A DNA stretch of 64,000 bases from Balanoglossus misakiensis (taxonomy: Eukaryota; Hemichordata), in the NCBI GenBank assembly GCA_040954595.2, contig CM082598.2, positions 9,610,001-9,674,000 on the forward strand, given 5' to 3'. Shown piece by piece: positions 1-12,085 of this stretch; positions within the stretch are counted from its first letter, which is position 1, and each line of letters starts with the position of its first letter. The position numbers and the translations under genes were made by a program. The notes beneath the pieces are model-generated. The model was not told the DNA's origin. It saw nothing but the letters and a program-made list of their open reading frames with translations, and made no database searches.

Positions 1-391
1 TCCCATTTGAGGATTATGCGGAAACAGTGACACACCAGAATAAAAATTACAGGTGACATTGCAAGCAGATATGATCTTACCATATAGAAATATGGAATGT
101 AAAAAAATTAACAAGGAACATGCCCAATAAACTGTCATGTGTCATGGCAGTCTTACAAGTGGTTCTAGAAAAAAAATTGACCACAAATGACCTATCGGTC
201 AAAAGAGCTCTGCTGACTGTAACCTGGGCAATGATATGAATACCCTAGGTTTTAATCATAACAATTGTATTCTATTGAACAAAACCAAACATAGACATCA
301 CAAGTATTTATCCAAATTCAGCTTGATTCATTGTGCTAAAGAAAGAAAGAATTGAATCCTAAAGAACAACATCAAAAGGAAGCACCAAGGT
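1..391. other. SLC28A intron, no gene seen
   Basis: AT-rich sequence with no exon-like open frame on either strand. It lies downstream of the last visible SLC28A exon and is taken as intron. Confidence 0.5.
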
Positions 392-775
392 TCTAATTTG
401 CATATTCATGACCCCAACAAAATTCCAATTAACAAAATCAGGTAGGGGCACCATAACACACATTCCTACCAAAGTTCAGCTCCATCGTACATGTAGTTAG
501 GGAGAAGAAGATTTTTTACCAAAAATTCTATTTTTAGATCTAATTTGCATATTTATGACCCCATCATATCCAAATTAACAAAATCAGGTAGAGGCACCAT
601 AACACACATTCCTACCAAATTTCAGCCCAATCGTACATGTAGTTAGGGAGAAAAAGATTTTTTACCAAAAATTATATTTTTAGATCTAATTTGCATATTC
701 ATGACCCCATCAAATCCAAATTAACAAAATCAGTTAAGGGCACCATAACACACATTCCAACCAAATTTCAGCTAA
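392..775. repeat. Tandem repeat, about 147-bp unit, 2.6 copies
   Basis: Units start at about 392, 539 and 685 with TCTAATTTGCATATT and share blocks such as ACCATAACACACATTCC and ACATGTAGTTAGGGAGAA. Copies differ by scattered substitutions; the third is truncated and passes into a GACG-type microsatellite near 823-842. Confidence 0.85.
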
Positions 776-1794
776 ATATGCCAAGTTGTTTTAAAGAAGA
801 AGATTGAAATACCAAAAGTTGACGGACGACGGACGGACGGACACTTATCAACCTACTGCTACAGCTCGGCTGACACAAGTGACAGCAGAGCTAAAAAATT
901 GTCTGTACAAACACATATGAGAAGCAACTTCTTTCAGTCAGCCCTGGAACAGACAGACAGACAGACACACACTGACCTGCCACTGGTAATTAAAAATTTA
1001 ATAGCTGGTGGTCTCTGTAACAGCTGGCCTATTAAAGTTATGTAAACATGTCTTAGTTCGGGGTAACAACTCCTTGTAAATAGTAACATTAAAACCAACT
1101 GGACAATTGGTTTAGGAGAAGATTTGCTAACCAAAAACAAAGAAACTTACAAAAAAACTCGCTAAATATTGAATATTTCTGATATCAGAATTGAATAAAA
1201 GTTGAATTATATCCTAAATTTCAAAGCAATCAGAGAAAAAACAAATTTCAAAGCAATCCAACAAGCAGTTTCACAGAAAATATTTGTTTAAAAGTGGCAA
1301 AAACACAAATATGCAAATATCACCAAAATTGTACAATATCTTACATCAATCACTACAAGGAACATGCTGCCAAATTTCAATGCAATATGACAAGCGGTTT
1401 CAGAGAAAACAATTTTTGACAAAAATTGCAAAAGTTTCCCTGATGACACATTTATGCAAATATCACATTTTTTTACAACATATTACTTAGGTTACCCCTA
1501 CGAACATGCCTACCAAATTGCAAAGCAATCTGGCATGCGGTTTTAAAGTAAAAAAAAAATTTGACCAAAAATGGCAAATATTGCTCAAAATTATAAATAT
1601 GCAAATTTTGCATCAATTTGAACAAAACTATGGTTACTCAGACAACCATTAGGAAGCTTCATACTAAATTTCAAAGAAGTAAGCCCATCACTTTCAGAAA
1701 TGAAGACTTTTTACCAATAACATGGAAAAATACAAAAAATAGGAAATCGATAATATTAGCTCAAAACATACAGGACTGTATGGGGTTGACATAA
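776..1794. repeat. AT-rich dispersed repeat sequence
   Basis: Contains a GACGGACGGACG microsatellite (about 823-842), a CAGACAGACAGAC run near 951, and several diverged blocks of the type AAACCGCTTGTCAGATTG / CATGCCTACCAAATT. The same blocks recur at 46.4-46.6 kb and 60.6-61.1 kb. Short ORFs here are repeat-derived and not coding-like. Confidence 0.6.
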
Positions 1795-2060
1795 GGTACA
1801 TGCACACCAATTTTCAAATCAATATGACCAGTGGTTGTCGAGTTTTGACCAATTTCACATTTTCCCAGCTAATTTGCATATATTTGGCAATGATAACTTC
1901 ATTTGAACAAAATCCCATCTACAGCACTGCCTGCATCTACACACCAAATATCGAGGTCATACGCGCTGCGGTTTTCAGACATCCATACATACATACAGAC
2001 GCAACCGATCCCATAAGGTCCCATGGTACATACCAATGGGACCTAAAAATGTTTACACAC
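1795..2060 (+). repeat. Dispersed repeat ending in CCCATAAGGTCCCATGG hairpin tail
   Basis: Shares about 250 bp with 38205-38454 (continued at 39307-39380): TTTTGACCAATTTCACATTT, TAATTTGCATAT, CACACCAAATAT, then CATACATACATACAGACGCA and a short palindromic tail (CCCATAAGGTCCCATGG, CCAATGGGACC). A reverse copy of the tail lies at about 56920-56995. The constant 3' tail after a short CATA microsatellite resembles a SINE or LINE 3' end, but no A/B box or reverse transcriptase is visible. Confidence 0.7.
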
Positions 2061-2191
2061 CTTGGAAATAATTTTACACCTGCGTGTGTTGGATTATATT
2101 CATGTGGCAGAAATACAAATGATTAATGTTATGTCCATAATTCAAAGCCAACAGTATTACGTAAATTTTCAGAAAGGGAAATATGGTTTAC

Positions 2192-2383
2192 CTTGAAAGC
2201 AAAGAAGTGATTGGTGTACAAGTCTCCAAACAAGAACTTAGAACCGGCATCTGTGTATTCCAGAAATATCTGGCACTGATCTCCCAGCCACTTGAAAGCC
2301 TCATAACCAGCCTTTGTACGGAGAATGAATAAACCAAGCAAAAACTGTAGAGCCAAACCCCATAGTACTGGACGCCACTTAAC
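2192..2383 (-). CDS. SLC28A: SLC28A coding exon 5
   Basis: Sixty-four codons, phase 0, from AAACAG|GTTAAG to TTCAAG|GTAAAC. It carries the strongest family signature in the window: W-R-P-V-x-W-G-L-x-L-Q-F, ILRT-x-x-GY, F-x-W-LGDQ, and AGSKFLFGD. Confidence 0.95.
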
Positions 2384-5300
2384 CTGTTTAATAAATAGTA
2401 AGGATTATTACAGATGTATTGCATCTATAGTATACTATATTGCTTCAAACATTCTATTGGAAATGAAGCTTTCCCCACCATGATTGGGTCCAAACCAAAT
2501 TTCTTTAGTAATTAGGAAGTCTGCAATTTTGATCTTCCATGCTTTCAGAACTCAGTTTGAATCTGTGTTACCTTAAACAATTAAATTCTATCATAAATGT
2601 TACCTAAACTACATGCTGATAGTGCATACACAGTTCATGCCATGCAAACATGGTCGCTGTAAAATTATTCATGCATTTTAAGTGACCATATTTTTATTTT
2701 ATCAGTTTGTCTTATGATATTTATTTGTTTCTGGTGGAACTAATGGAGTGATTACAGTACACAGTCATACCTGTGTCAGTGACCACCTCTATACAGTGGC
2801 CAACACTTTTTTACAGTTCATGTGAAATTCACATGTCTATAAAGGCCACATGTCTATAAAGGCCACCTCTCTATTAAAGCCCCCTATAGCTGCCAAATTT
2901 CACATACTTTCAAGTTTCATTGATTCCACAGTAAAATACTTCAAATATATTCCCTATCCTCTAAATTCTTCACCGTTAAGCCATATTACTTGCACTTGCA
3001 TCAGTTTGTCATCTCTTCACGATAGCTGCATACTGCATGTTTATATGGAGGCTGATTAAATCGGTGCTGCACCTGTTTAATACATAGCCTGTTCAAATTG
3101 CAACATGCAGTCACAATCGGGCATCGCTAAGGTGTTCATGTATACCTATCAGTAAGCTTATTTAGATGGACTAATTTAAGTTGGAAAATAAAATCATGAA
3201 AATAATGCAAAAAGTGGCAGCTCTAGAGGCTTTACAGGCCAGATTGGAAATTTCCTTGACTGGCCACAACAGACAGGCTCGACTGTATTTTGACATACCT
3301 GCATGGGTGCCTTGGAGAACACAAAACAGAAGACAACAAACGACAGCAGACCAACAACAGAAATCATCTGTTCTGGATTGTCTTTGCCATAGATGACAAG
3401 GAAGACCACAACTGCAGTTATCAGAATTAGATACACAAACCTAGAAAAAAACACATAATGAAAATAAATATTCAGCAAGTCAAATATTGGTGCACTGCAA
3501 ACTATCTACCACACCAAGAAATGTGCTCTCTGTTTTTTTCAGAATATGAGATATACCATATTTATGATGAAATTTGTGAATACTAGAATGTTAGAATTTT
3601 CATTTCAAATTTATCTGTTGGTTATGTGAAATGCTTAGCAGAAAGTACACAGCTTTCATGTGTGTATGAAAGTTCACAGACTCCAATTCCAACAAGTACC
3701 AATACTGGCTCTAGAATTTTGCAATAAAATACTAAACTGGTGTTCATTTCAAAAAGGGTCAAATTTATTGACTCACCATTTGATTATATACCATTTTTTG
3801 TCCAAGCCTTCGATTGTCGGTTTCATACAAGTATTGTAGAACTGCTCGCCAAAATTATCCCGCAATAGCATATACAGGATATAAAGCAAGACCATGGCCG
3901 TCATGATGACCAGTGCCAAAGCCTTGTTAAAATTATAATAGCAAGCATAGATCAGGTATGCAAAGAAAAAGACAATCAGTGCGCCATATATTGTATAGTG
4001 GATAGGTTGCTTCTTTTCTATGTAAAAGTTGTCCAAGACTTTACCAGCATTTTGCATCCACTGTGGGGAAAAATTGATAAAAAAAGTTTAGTGAATATTT
4101 AAGTGGGTAAAGTGGCAAAAAAAACGCTTATCTCTTGGCAAGAGCCCCTTGCTCAAGCAAAGAGTTAGACCACATCCCCATAGATAATGATTTTTGTTTT
4201 TATAAACGAGGTTGCATCCTGTCGCTTATTTGTGGTTTTTCATACTGCACTTCCAGACCATAGTAACTGCAACCGGACACACTGAAATACATCAGTGCAA
4301 TGCTACAAACAACTACTAGCACCCCCCCCCCCCCCAATACAGTGTAGAGTAGCTTTTCTTTCATGCATTACTAGTATTTGCAAGTCACTTTAGTCAGTCA
4401 AAAAGCATTACATATTTCTCCTGATTGGTATTCACATTGACATACAGTGATAAAACAAACTTACTTTAGTAAGGGCATTTGTGTTGTTTTCAGCATCATC
4501 CCCATCAATGACAGGTGGTTTTTCATTCTGAAGAGGCAGCTCTGTATCAAAGTTCACTTGGCTGCCAGTGGACTTTTTATGTGATGGATAGACCTCAGTC
4601 ATGGGAATACCAGCATACTCTTCATTCTAAATATATATAAAGTTTAATTAAAGCCACATTATTTCTCGTTTTCGCATAATTTTGTATGAAACGGCATCTT
4701 CAATTTCTAAATATAGATGATAATTGATAACATACTGAATCGAACAGTTATCACGCCCAGCTCTGTTCAAAAACACATACAATTTACAATATAACGAGTG
4801 AAGAATGACTTTCTGTCCGGACAGAAAGTCAGGCTCTGTTGACACATGTGACGCTGAATGCAAAGTAATAACACTATTGCGCATGCGCACTCAAATGTGA
4901 ATCTAGCGTCTCGGCGAAGAAACGCACACTAATTCGGCAAAATTCTGGGAAGAAAAATATATGGGACAAAATCAGTTGATGGAACCAGATCAAATCCGAA
5001 AATGCTGATCGACATGTACAAGATTTCCGTTGTAAACAAACCCACACATCATTTCAAGTGTTACGGGCAATATTTACGGCTTGCATGTAGCCCAAACCTT
5101 TCTTATATCTTCATTATGTAGTATTCCATGATGAATGTACGGGAAAAACGGCCAATTTTCGATGATGAAAAATGGATAAACACGAGAAATTCTGGTGCTT
5201 TAGTATGAAAATAACTACAAGTTAATTTAAACAAACAGGGGAGAGGGACACCATCTTGGGAAATTTTTGGGGAAAATACAAGTCCTGAAACAAAATGTTT

Positions 5301-8300
5301 GACTGTGTGATATGAAACTCATGGCAGTTAATGTCACCGTGTTTTGAGTGAAAATATTTCCAGAGTGTTACATGCTTGTTCTGGGGATCCATTTCTGTCA
5401 CCAGCAACAAGTACTGGGGTATGTTCCTTAGAAATCTTTGATTATGGCCCTTTCTTATAAATTTTGATGTCTAAAAAGTGACAAAGTTGAATGAGTTCAT
5501 TTAATAAAGCAAGAACCCCAAATGAAGGTGTGTATACCACTCCACAGTGTTCTCCCCAGCATACAAAACAGAGTGGCGGCCCCGCCACTCTGCTTTGATC
5601 TACCGCCACTCTGTTCTAATCGCCGCCACTCTGCTCCGTGTGACCGCCACTGTGGTTTTTCCATTGTCTAAACTTTCACCAAACTGCGTCCTTTAGTCTG
5701 GCGGCATGCGCGCTGAAGAATCCGACTATAGTCTCCATATAGCACAATTGACTTTAATAGATTGTATGCACTTGTAACATCCAAACATGGTTGGGGATGG
5801 AAGGGCAAATGTCCAATCAGTATACCCCTCTAACGAACATTTGAGGATATCTAGAAATTTAGAAGAGTCCAGATAAAGAGTTTATTACTTTTCCAAAGTT
5901 TCATTAAGGTATACCATGTGACAGTACTTTCATTCTGTGTAAAAATGTACGAGTGCTCACAATATAACAACTGAAATGGGGTGGACAATGAATCATGAGA
6001 AGCGAGTCACTGTGAATAGTACTAATGAATTAATACCGTACTGATATTAAGGTCATTCTTGTATATCACCAAATTTACTACCCCTGCGTTGGTCAGTGAG
6101 GAGGTTCAGGTACATGTAGGCATAGACTCTCGCACAGCCAGCGGTTCGTTACAAGGCTCTTCACCGACGCGTCCTCAACCGTTTGGCAAAGGAGAAGCAC
6201 CACATGGTGTTGTGTAGCGAACCTCTCGCCGGGCACACATAGAATCAGACCATAACTTAAGCCTGCATGGACGGCGAGAGGGGCTGTGAGAGAGTCTAAT
6301 GTAGGCAGGGAAATTATTTCGCCCTGAATAAATTGAATTTTGCCCGAAAAGCTGTGCTCTCAATCTGGATCGCAGAATAGCCAACAAATTACTCTACATA
6401 CAATGTAACCTTGTAGGGTTGTGATGGAGGCCATGTAATGCCGGGAACACACAAACCTGTATTTATGGCTACAAATTTAAATTGAACAACCTTGACTCAA
6501 GGATATAATATCTGTAATAAGTCTTTTAGTCTAGACGATACTGTAACTTTTGAGAAAAAGAAATAGAAGAGATTTACAGAATATTTTCTAGAGCTTGCAC
6601 CTACTTGAACACCAGGCTTTTGGCTAAATGCCAGTAACAGGCTATGGACTAATACCAGTACATTTTGTTGTGTACATTAAAATGGATTTGGATACACGCA
6701 TGTCATACTTGCCACACCCTCATGTGTGTCAAATACTTGTACTAAGAGTTATCTAATTTTAAAGAGTTGGTGACGATTTTAAAAAGCAAGAAACAAAAGA
6801 CAGCATGTTTTGGATGAGTTTTTAACTAGTTTACAACACAATGCTTCAATGTCACTCACATGCCTGTCTGAGTGTCTCGACATTGAAAAGAAAGTGAACA
6901 AAATTAGGAAACGTGTGTGGAGGTATTATTTAAAAGTATGGTTTCAAAGGGTAATGAAAAGTAAACTAAAACAGCTTACCCTCTCTCCTAAACTCACTAG
7001 ATGGTAGACTTGGCAGTTCATGATGTCAAATTTCAATGTTTAAATATGAAATTATGAGTGATAATGGCTGCTGTAGTTACTTTCACCAGCCATATTGCCT
7101 GAGAGCACATGGCGTATGATAATTTGAAGACCCCCAAGTTTCTAGAACGATGATTGACCCCCCAAGCCAAAGATAAATATCATGCATGCTGACATTTACA
7201 ACAGTACGTTGTGCCCGATGAATACCTTGAGATAAATGATGAAAGTGACCTGTTTTTACTTGGGTCAAGATGTCAAGACTTCTTTTCGGAACAAAACGAT
7301 GGCTATTAAACAAACAGCATGATAAATGAGCATGAACTGTACCACAGACTTTTTTTTCGTTTTTTGAGTAAACTGACCTGACTGAAGTGAAAATTCGCTA
7401 ATACCCAACTTGCTGAAAATGTATGGTTTTGGTGTTCCTCTCTACCAACATCAAATGGTAATACACATTGCTACTTTCAAAATCAAAAGAGCAGAATTAT
7501 CGCTATGCACTGCATAAGGTATGTTGTCATAACTCTACCTCTACAACTACCTCTGCGTACAACAGCAACCCTCTACTGTTCAGAGATTAACTGTCTCCTG
7601 TGCTTCCTATCAACTGTGTTATATCAATGAACTTATATACTATCATTCCACCAGTTTGGACGAGTGCAAATTGTTTGATGGTATGAGTAAATGCAAGCAC
7701 CACTAAAAAGTTCAGGTTGTATTGCAATTGTATACACGAAGTGACGAAGTCAATTATCTTTGGAATATGTAAACCACTCTCCCTCAATATGGAAAATGCA
7801 TTCTATACAAAGACCTAATGCATACCAAACAAGAGAAATGTGCATTGTTATGGTAATTACACACAGTACTTGGCCCTACTGTACTATAAAACCAATCATG
7901 CCACATCCTCTCAGGCTTGTAAAATCAGTTGCATGCAGACCACATTCTGGTATAATTCACGAAGCACAAACATCTTGATCAGGTATCCCCTTTCGCTGTG
8001 TATGCAAAACGACCCAAAGAAACATGTACACAGACTCACTCTTCATGAAATAACTATGATTACAGCAGAGATGATATCCAAAAGTATAGAAAGTAAACAG
8101 TTTGACTGAAACTTAAATTGAAACGGAACCATAGGCATTTCATAGCATATCACTTTTGTAATGCAAGACACCCTGTGTGCATGTAATTGTATACCCCTAC
8201 AAGTACAACCGACACAGAAAAAAAATCCTGTATTTATTCTAATAGATACGTACAAATTTCAAGTGTTCTTTTGTTTTAAAAAAATGCTATGCTCTGGTTT

Positions 8301-8898
8301 ATAAAACTCAGGGTTTCTCGTGTTGGATGGCAGAATGAATGAAAAGAAAAACAGTCTCTGACTGCTAGTAGTACGCATGATTTAAAAACATGTACACTAC
8401 ACTACAGTCATTTCTCACACATTTGTACTGACACAAACTTTTAGCAACTTTTCGTCCATCCTTGCCTTACTGCAAAACTGAATAAGATTTGCTTTGCATT
8501 TGTACCAATAGCTAAAGACTGAATAAGACAATCTTGAGCCATATGAAGTTGTATATGTATGCAGAAATCTGGGATATAATTGACAGAAAGCAACAAGCAA
8601 AATTCAACATAGAAAAAATCCATCCTCTTGGCACCTGGTTATGTACGTGTCGTTTTTGTGATTTGGCTAGGTACCGAAGTCCAGAAAATAAAACTGTTAC
8701 ACACTCCAGCTGTCGTAAAACAATAAAGATAACATCTCTGCACAAAGGTACACACGGCCACTTTGAAAGAAAACTTACAGGTTTTTCTATAACATGCTCT
8801 TCTTCAGAATATGCTGGGTTTGTAGATCCGGACTGTGGATAATAGTTCTGCTGTGGGGGAACAATCTGGTCAACTTCGTGGGCTTTATAGAAAGACAT
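2192..8898 (-). CDS. SLC28A: SLC28-family concentrative nucleoside transporter, N-terminal half (gene continues left of window)
   Basis: Na+-coupled nucleoside import across the plasma membrane (family knowledge). Five exons (8779-8898, 4465-4626, 3777-4060, 3299-3440, 2192-2383) join in phase into exactly 300 codons, each with GT-AG borders. Residues 1-94 form a polar cytoplasmic N-terminus. Hydrophobic segments lie at about 115-136, 141-160, 190-207 and 214-231. Residues 244-263 (WGLALQFLLGLFILRTKAGY) and 282-290 (AGSKFLFGD) match the conserved core of CNT transporters. The start at 8898 is supported by an in-frame TGA 18 nt upstream. The helical hairpins that bind nucleoside and sodium are encoded beyond position 1. 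Which of SLC28A1, A2 or A3 is closest cannot be told. Introns 2384-3298, 3441-3776 and 4061-4464 show no other genes. Confidence 0.93.
3299..3440 (-). CDS. SLC28A: SLC28A coding exon 4
   Basis: 142 nt, from TTTCTAG|GTT to ATGCAG|GTATGT. The first base completes the Trp codon split by the preceding intron. It encodes two more hydrophobic helices flanking GKDNPEQMIS, a motif position typical of SLC28 proteins (D/N-x-PEQ-LI). Confidence 0.92.
3777..4060 (-). CDS. SLC28A: SLC28A coding exon 3
   Basis: 284 nt from CCACAG|TGG to AAATG|GTGAGT, phase 2. It encodes two membrane helices (HYTIYGALIVFFFAYLIYAC and the ALALVIMTAMVLLYILYMLL stretch) separated by YNFNK, the usual layout of the first helix pair in animal CNTs. 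Confidence 0.92.
4465..4626 (-). CDS. SLC28A: SLC28A coding exon 2
   Basis: Fifty-four codons, phase 0 at both ends, from ATTTAG|AAT to AAA|GTAAGT. The segment is acidic and polar, running from NEEYAGIPM to AENNTNALTK, and joins in frame to the TGG-ATG start of the next exon. An internal Met (IPM) could serve as an alternative start if transcription begins inside intron 1. Confidence 0.85.
4878..4889. promoter_or_regulatory. Perfect palindromic NRF-1 consensus TGCGCATGCGCA
   Basis: The 12-mer matches the NRF-1 half sites YGCGCA and TGCGCR exactly. It lies 252 bp upstream of SLC28A exon 2 inside intron 1. It could mark an alternative SLC28A promoter; this is inference. Confidence 0.45.
4990..5205 (+). 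repeat. Dispersed repeat, copy 1 of 2
   Basis: About 210 bp nearly identical to 43205-43409: TTCCGTTGTAAACAAACCC, CATCATTTCAAGTGTTACGG, TATCTTCATTATGTAGTATT, GATGATGAAAAATGGATA. The second copy has two small insertions, and its right end is interrupted by a TTAA-flanked element. Confidence 0.85.
6123..6298. mobile_element. 176-bp MITE with 9-bp TSD (TAGACTCTC family, empty copy)
   Basis: Ends are TAGACTCTCGCACAGCC and GGCTGTGAGAGAGTCTA, an imperfect TIR. The flanks ATGTAGGCA (6114-6122 and 6299-6307) are an exact 9-bp duplication. The interior matches the copy at 44991-45256 but lacks the 92-bp hairpin found there. A 9-bp TSD is typical of Mutator-like elements; no transposase is present. 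Confidence 0.88.
6308..8778. other. SLC28A intron 1, right part
   Basis: No exon or delimitable transposon seen. It holds one decayed end of the GCCGGGAACACACA family near 6440-6470. Otherwise it is AT-rich unique-looking sequence. Confidence 0.45.
8779..8898 (-). CDS. SLC28A: SLC28A coding exon 1
   Basis: Forty codons starting MSFYKAHEVD and ending in phase 0 at a CCT|GTAAGT donor. The encoded segment is polar and disordered, as expected for the cytoplasmic N-terminus. This exon is less conserved than the membrane exons; its assignment rests on the start codon, the donor and phase compatibility. Confidence 0.75.
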
Positions 8899-9518
8899 TT
8901 TGGGTGTAAACTTTCACCACCACAGACGCAGCTCAGTGCAAGCCAACTGTTCACTCAGCAGGTATGCACAAGTGAAAAGGGACAGCAGTATGAGGTGACT
9001 TTAAAAAGTTAATTTACATATAATGAAAGGAGTTGAATTTGCATATATACAGTACACTAGGTAGGTTTGGATCTTGATGGGTGCTGATCTTTGAACTATT
9101 GTTTGCAGAATGCACACTTAAAGGTCCCATGCCATGCCCTATACAACCACGCGTAAAATCACTATTTGGGTCTTGAAGTTAACGTACTGTATACCGTTTT
9201 ATTTTTGCGATCACTAATTTTTGCGATTTTGCAACAAGGTAGCACTCTACGGCGTTTTAAGTTTGCGTTTACAGGAAATCGATCAGATTGCGTTAAAACG
9301 ATGATAAGGCTACTAGTACTAGTATAGGGCAAAGCTGTATTAACCGCCATCTTGAAAACCGCGTTGCATTGTGGGACGACTGGGGGGAAGTACCTGAAGA
9401 CCCATAGCATTGTAATGTAGACATCTACCGAGACACTCTATTCCTCCAAACGTTTTTTTTCCGACAAACTCTCAGATTTCAGTTCTAATAGCCGTCTTCT
9501 GTTCTGAAAAGTATTATT

Positions 9519-10894
9519 CAGTGTTCGCGCTAGCGCTCGCCAAATTCGCTATAGCGAAATGAAATTCAATTTGGCGAATTTATTTTGCACCCAATTCGTC
9601 ACTTTGGCGAAGTCCGAATTTGATCCCGGCAGCTTCGATCGTGATCGTAACTCAGGCGTTCTCGCGGCATCCATTTTGTTTGGCGTTGTTCTGTTAATGA
9701 TCATCACCCCCTGTATCTTGAACATCGTAAGGCAATGCATTGAATTCAGCTCTTCCAGTTAGTGACCGCACTCGCTTGATTTCCTGTATGTGTCTCTGGG
9801 CCGGGACGCAAAGAATGCATGCGTCTTTTCCTAATTTGCATGTTTTGAATGGGTTATGCTTACAAATTGATACATTTAGGTCTGCCTTGACTTGAATGCG
9901 TGAAGTATACAGGTTGTTATGGAAGTTTCTTTTTGATAAGGCGATTGCAAAGCCAAAGTAGTTTCAGAAAAGATAAATTCCCATGCTCTTATTTAGTGTT
10001 TTGGCATCTGTACTGTGAGTACTTTTGGGTCTACCTAGCTACAGACTGACTGTAGGTAGACCCAAAAGTACTCACCGAAATTATCCAACCACAAGAGTAA
10101 AACGAACAGCAACTTCTCTGCCAAAGTCTCACCTGGCTTTGCTAGTTTGGCTTCAATTCTAGTGTTCTTTTTATATTTTGCATCTTTTTTAAGACTAATT
10201 AAATTATGTGCCTTGCTTGAGTTTGGTTTAAAATTTAGTACCTCCTGTGACAATTGTACATGTGGCCTCATTTCCAGCATGCCATATGCATACCTCTCAA
10301 TACATCCCTTTCCAGATTCCCTTTGCTACGAAAAATGTGAAAATCATGAGACTTGTTGACGTGACTAGCAAATATTTCACAGGACCACTGAATTATACAT
10401 TTTACTGGTCCTGCGGGAAAGTGAACATTTTATAGCAGTGTCGAACCCTGCACTTAGGTCGCTATCACAGACCTCGTTCTCAGTATATTGCTGGATGTGT
10501 TTAGTCTATGTTTCGAGTCAATGGCAAGTAGGCAGTTGCGTGATTTTTAGGCGGCAGACAATTGCTCAAAAAGCTCGGTCAAGAGAAAACACTGTAGATG
10601 TATCATCCTTTTATTGCATATCATTGTGTGAAAATAAGTGTTGTGTAAAAATGTGATGGTACAAACATTTGTGTACCATACAAGTATTGTTGTTATAAAC
10701 AAAAGCAATCCAGAAAATGTCATTTGTGTTGTATTTATTTTAAGTAGAAGTAAACATTCGTGTCTACAAATTTATTTGTCAAGCAGGATAAAATTGCGAA
10801 AAAAAATGGCTAATCAATTTCTAATTTGGCTAATTGAATTTAGGTGTCATTAGCCAAAATGGCTAATGCTTTTGAAATCCTACCGCTAACACTG
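9519..10894. mobile_element. 1376-bp nonautonomous element with CAGTGTT termini
   Basis: Interrupts the left arm of the inverted duplication. Ends are CAGTGTTCGCGCTAGCG and CCTACCGCTAACACTG. Comparison with the uninterrupted right arm shows an extra TTATT, i.e. a 5-bp TSD, or an 8-bp TSD blurred by ATT slippage. The ends look hAT-like. No long coding frame is present. A 22-bp perfect hairpin lies at 10015-10036 / 10054-10075. Confidence 0.78.
10015..10075. repeat. Perfect 22-bp hairpin
   Basis: GTGAGTACTTTTGGGTCTAC at 10015 is repeated in inverse at 10056-10075, with 2 further paired bases and a 17-nt loop. Confidence 0.9.
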
Positions 10895-12085
10895 TTATTA
10901 TTATCGTCGAGCCGTTCCAGAAGATTTTTGAGGATCTAACAATAGCGGGTGTTGCCATTATTCATTGGTATTAAGTGCTGTTGCTATGTGTTTGACAAAT
11001 TCGCTTCTGAATACGTTCAAGTAGAATTTTCGTGACACAATTACAATAACTGTAAAATAACTAAAAATAACAAACTTTCCATAAAGTATGACCAGAAGCT
11101 GATGCTGATTACTTGGCTCGGATTACAGATGAACATGCCACGCCCCCTTTTCAAAAAAACTGTCCAAACCGCTCTGAAACATGCACAAAAATGAAAAGAA
11201 TTGTGTGCATTAACTTTTGATTAGCAAGAAGTTTCTATTTTAAATCTGTTTTTTTTTGTTTTGTTATGTAAACCAGTAAGTGAATGTGGAGATGGAAGAA
11301 AAAAAGCGTGAACGGCTTCATTATAATGCAAGCCAAGCTGTGAAAATTAAGGCCAGCCATGAAAGCGTCCTTTCAAAATTTTCGTGACACCGACGTAGAA
11401 GGGTATGAAAAACTAGAATTTCAACACATAATGGAGATCATTGCAATCGTTTTTTGGTCTAATTTGTTTTATTTTCGTCTAATAAGACTTAGTGAAATTA
11501 GTCTTGGAAAGGACGCTTTCATGGCTGGCCTTAATTTTCACAGCTTGGCTTGCATTATAATGAAGCCGTTCACGCTTTTTTTCTTCCATCTCCACATTCA
11601 CTTACTGGTTTACATAACAAAAAAAACAGATTTGAAAGAGAAACTTCTTGCTAATCAAAAGTTAATGCAAAAAATTCTTTTCATTTTTGTGCATGTTTCA
11701 GAGCGGTTTGGACAGTTTTTTTTTAAAAGGGGGCGTGGCATGTTCATCTGTAATCCGAGCCAAGTAATCAGCATCAGCTTCTGGTCATACTTTATGGAAA
11801 GTTTGTTATTTTTAGTTATTTTACAGTTATTGTAATTGTGTCACGAAAATTCTACTTGAACGTATTCAGAAACGAATTTGTCAAACACATAGCAACAGCA
11901 CTTAATACCAATGAATAATGGCAACACCCGCTATTGTTGGATCCTCAAAAATCTTCTGGAACGGCTCGACGATAATAATAATACTTTTCAGAACAGAAGA
12001 CGGCTATTAGAACTGAAATCTGAGAGTTTGTCGGAAAAAAAAACGTTTGGAGGAATAGAGTGTCTCGGTAGATGTCTACATTACA

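Larger units (their letters stand above)
4627..6113. other. SLC28A intron 1, left part
   Basis: No coding exon seen. Contains a palindromic NRF-1-like site at 4878-4889, a dispersed repeat at about 4990-5205, and a short CCGCCACTCTG tandem patch at 5575-5655. Confidence 0.5.

Noticed and set aside
392-775. CRISPR-like array
   Set aside because: Repeat units are about 147 bp with no short repeat/unique spacer pattern, and the genome is eukaryotic.
6140-6160. tRNA-like B box (GGTTCGTTAC) in the 176-bp MITE
   Set aside because: No A box at the right distance and no cloverleaf. The element has TIRs and a TSD, so it is a DNA MITE and not a SINE.
11359-11835. 158-codon plus-strand ORF
   Set aside because: It crosses the axis of the inverted duplication in the pogo-like element; the hydrophobic Phe-rich translation is a by-product and matches no transposase part.
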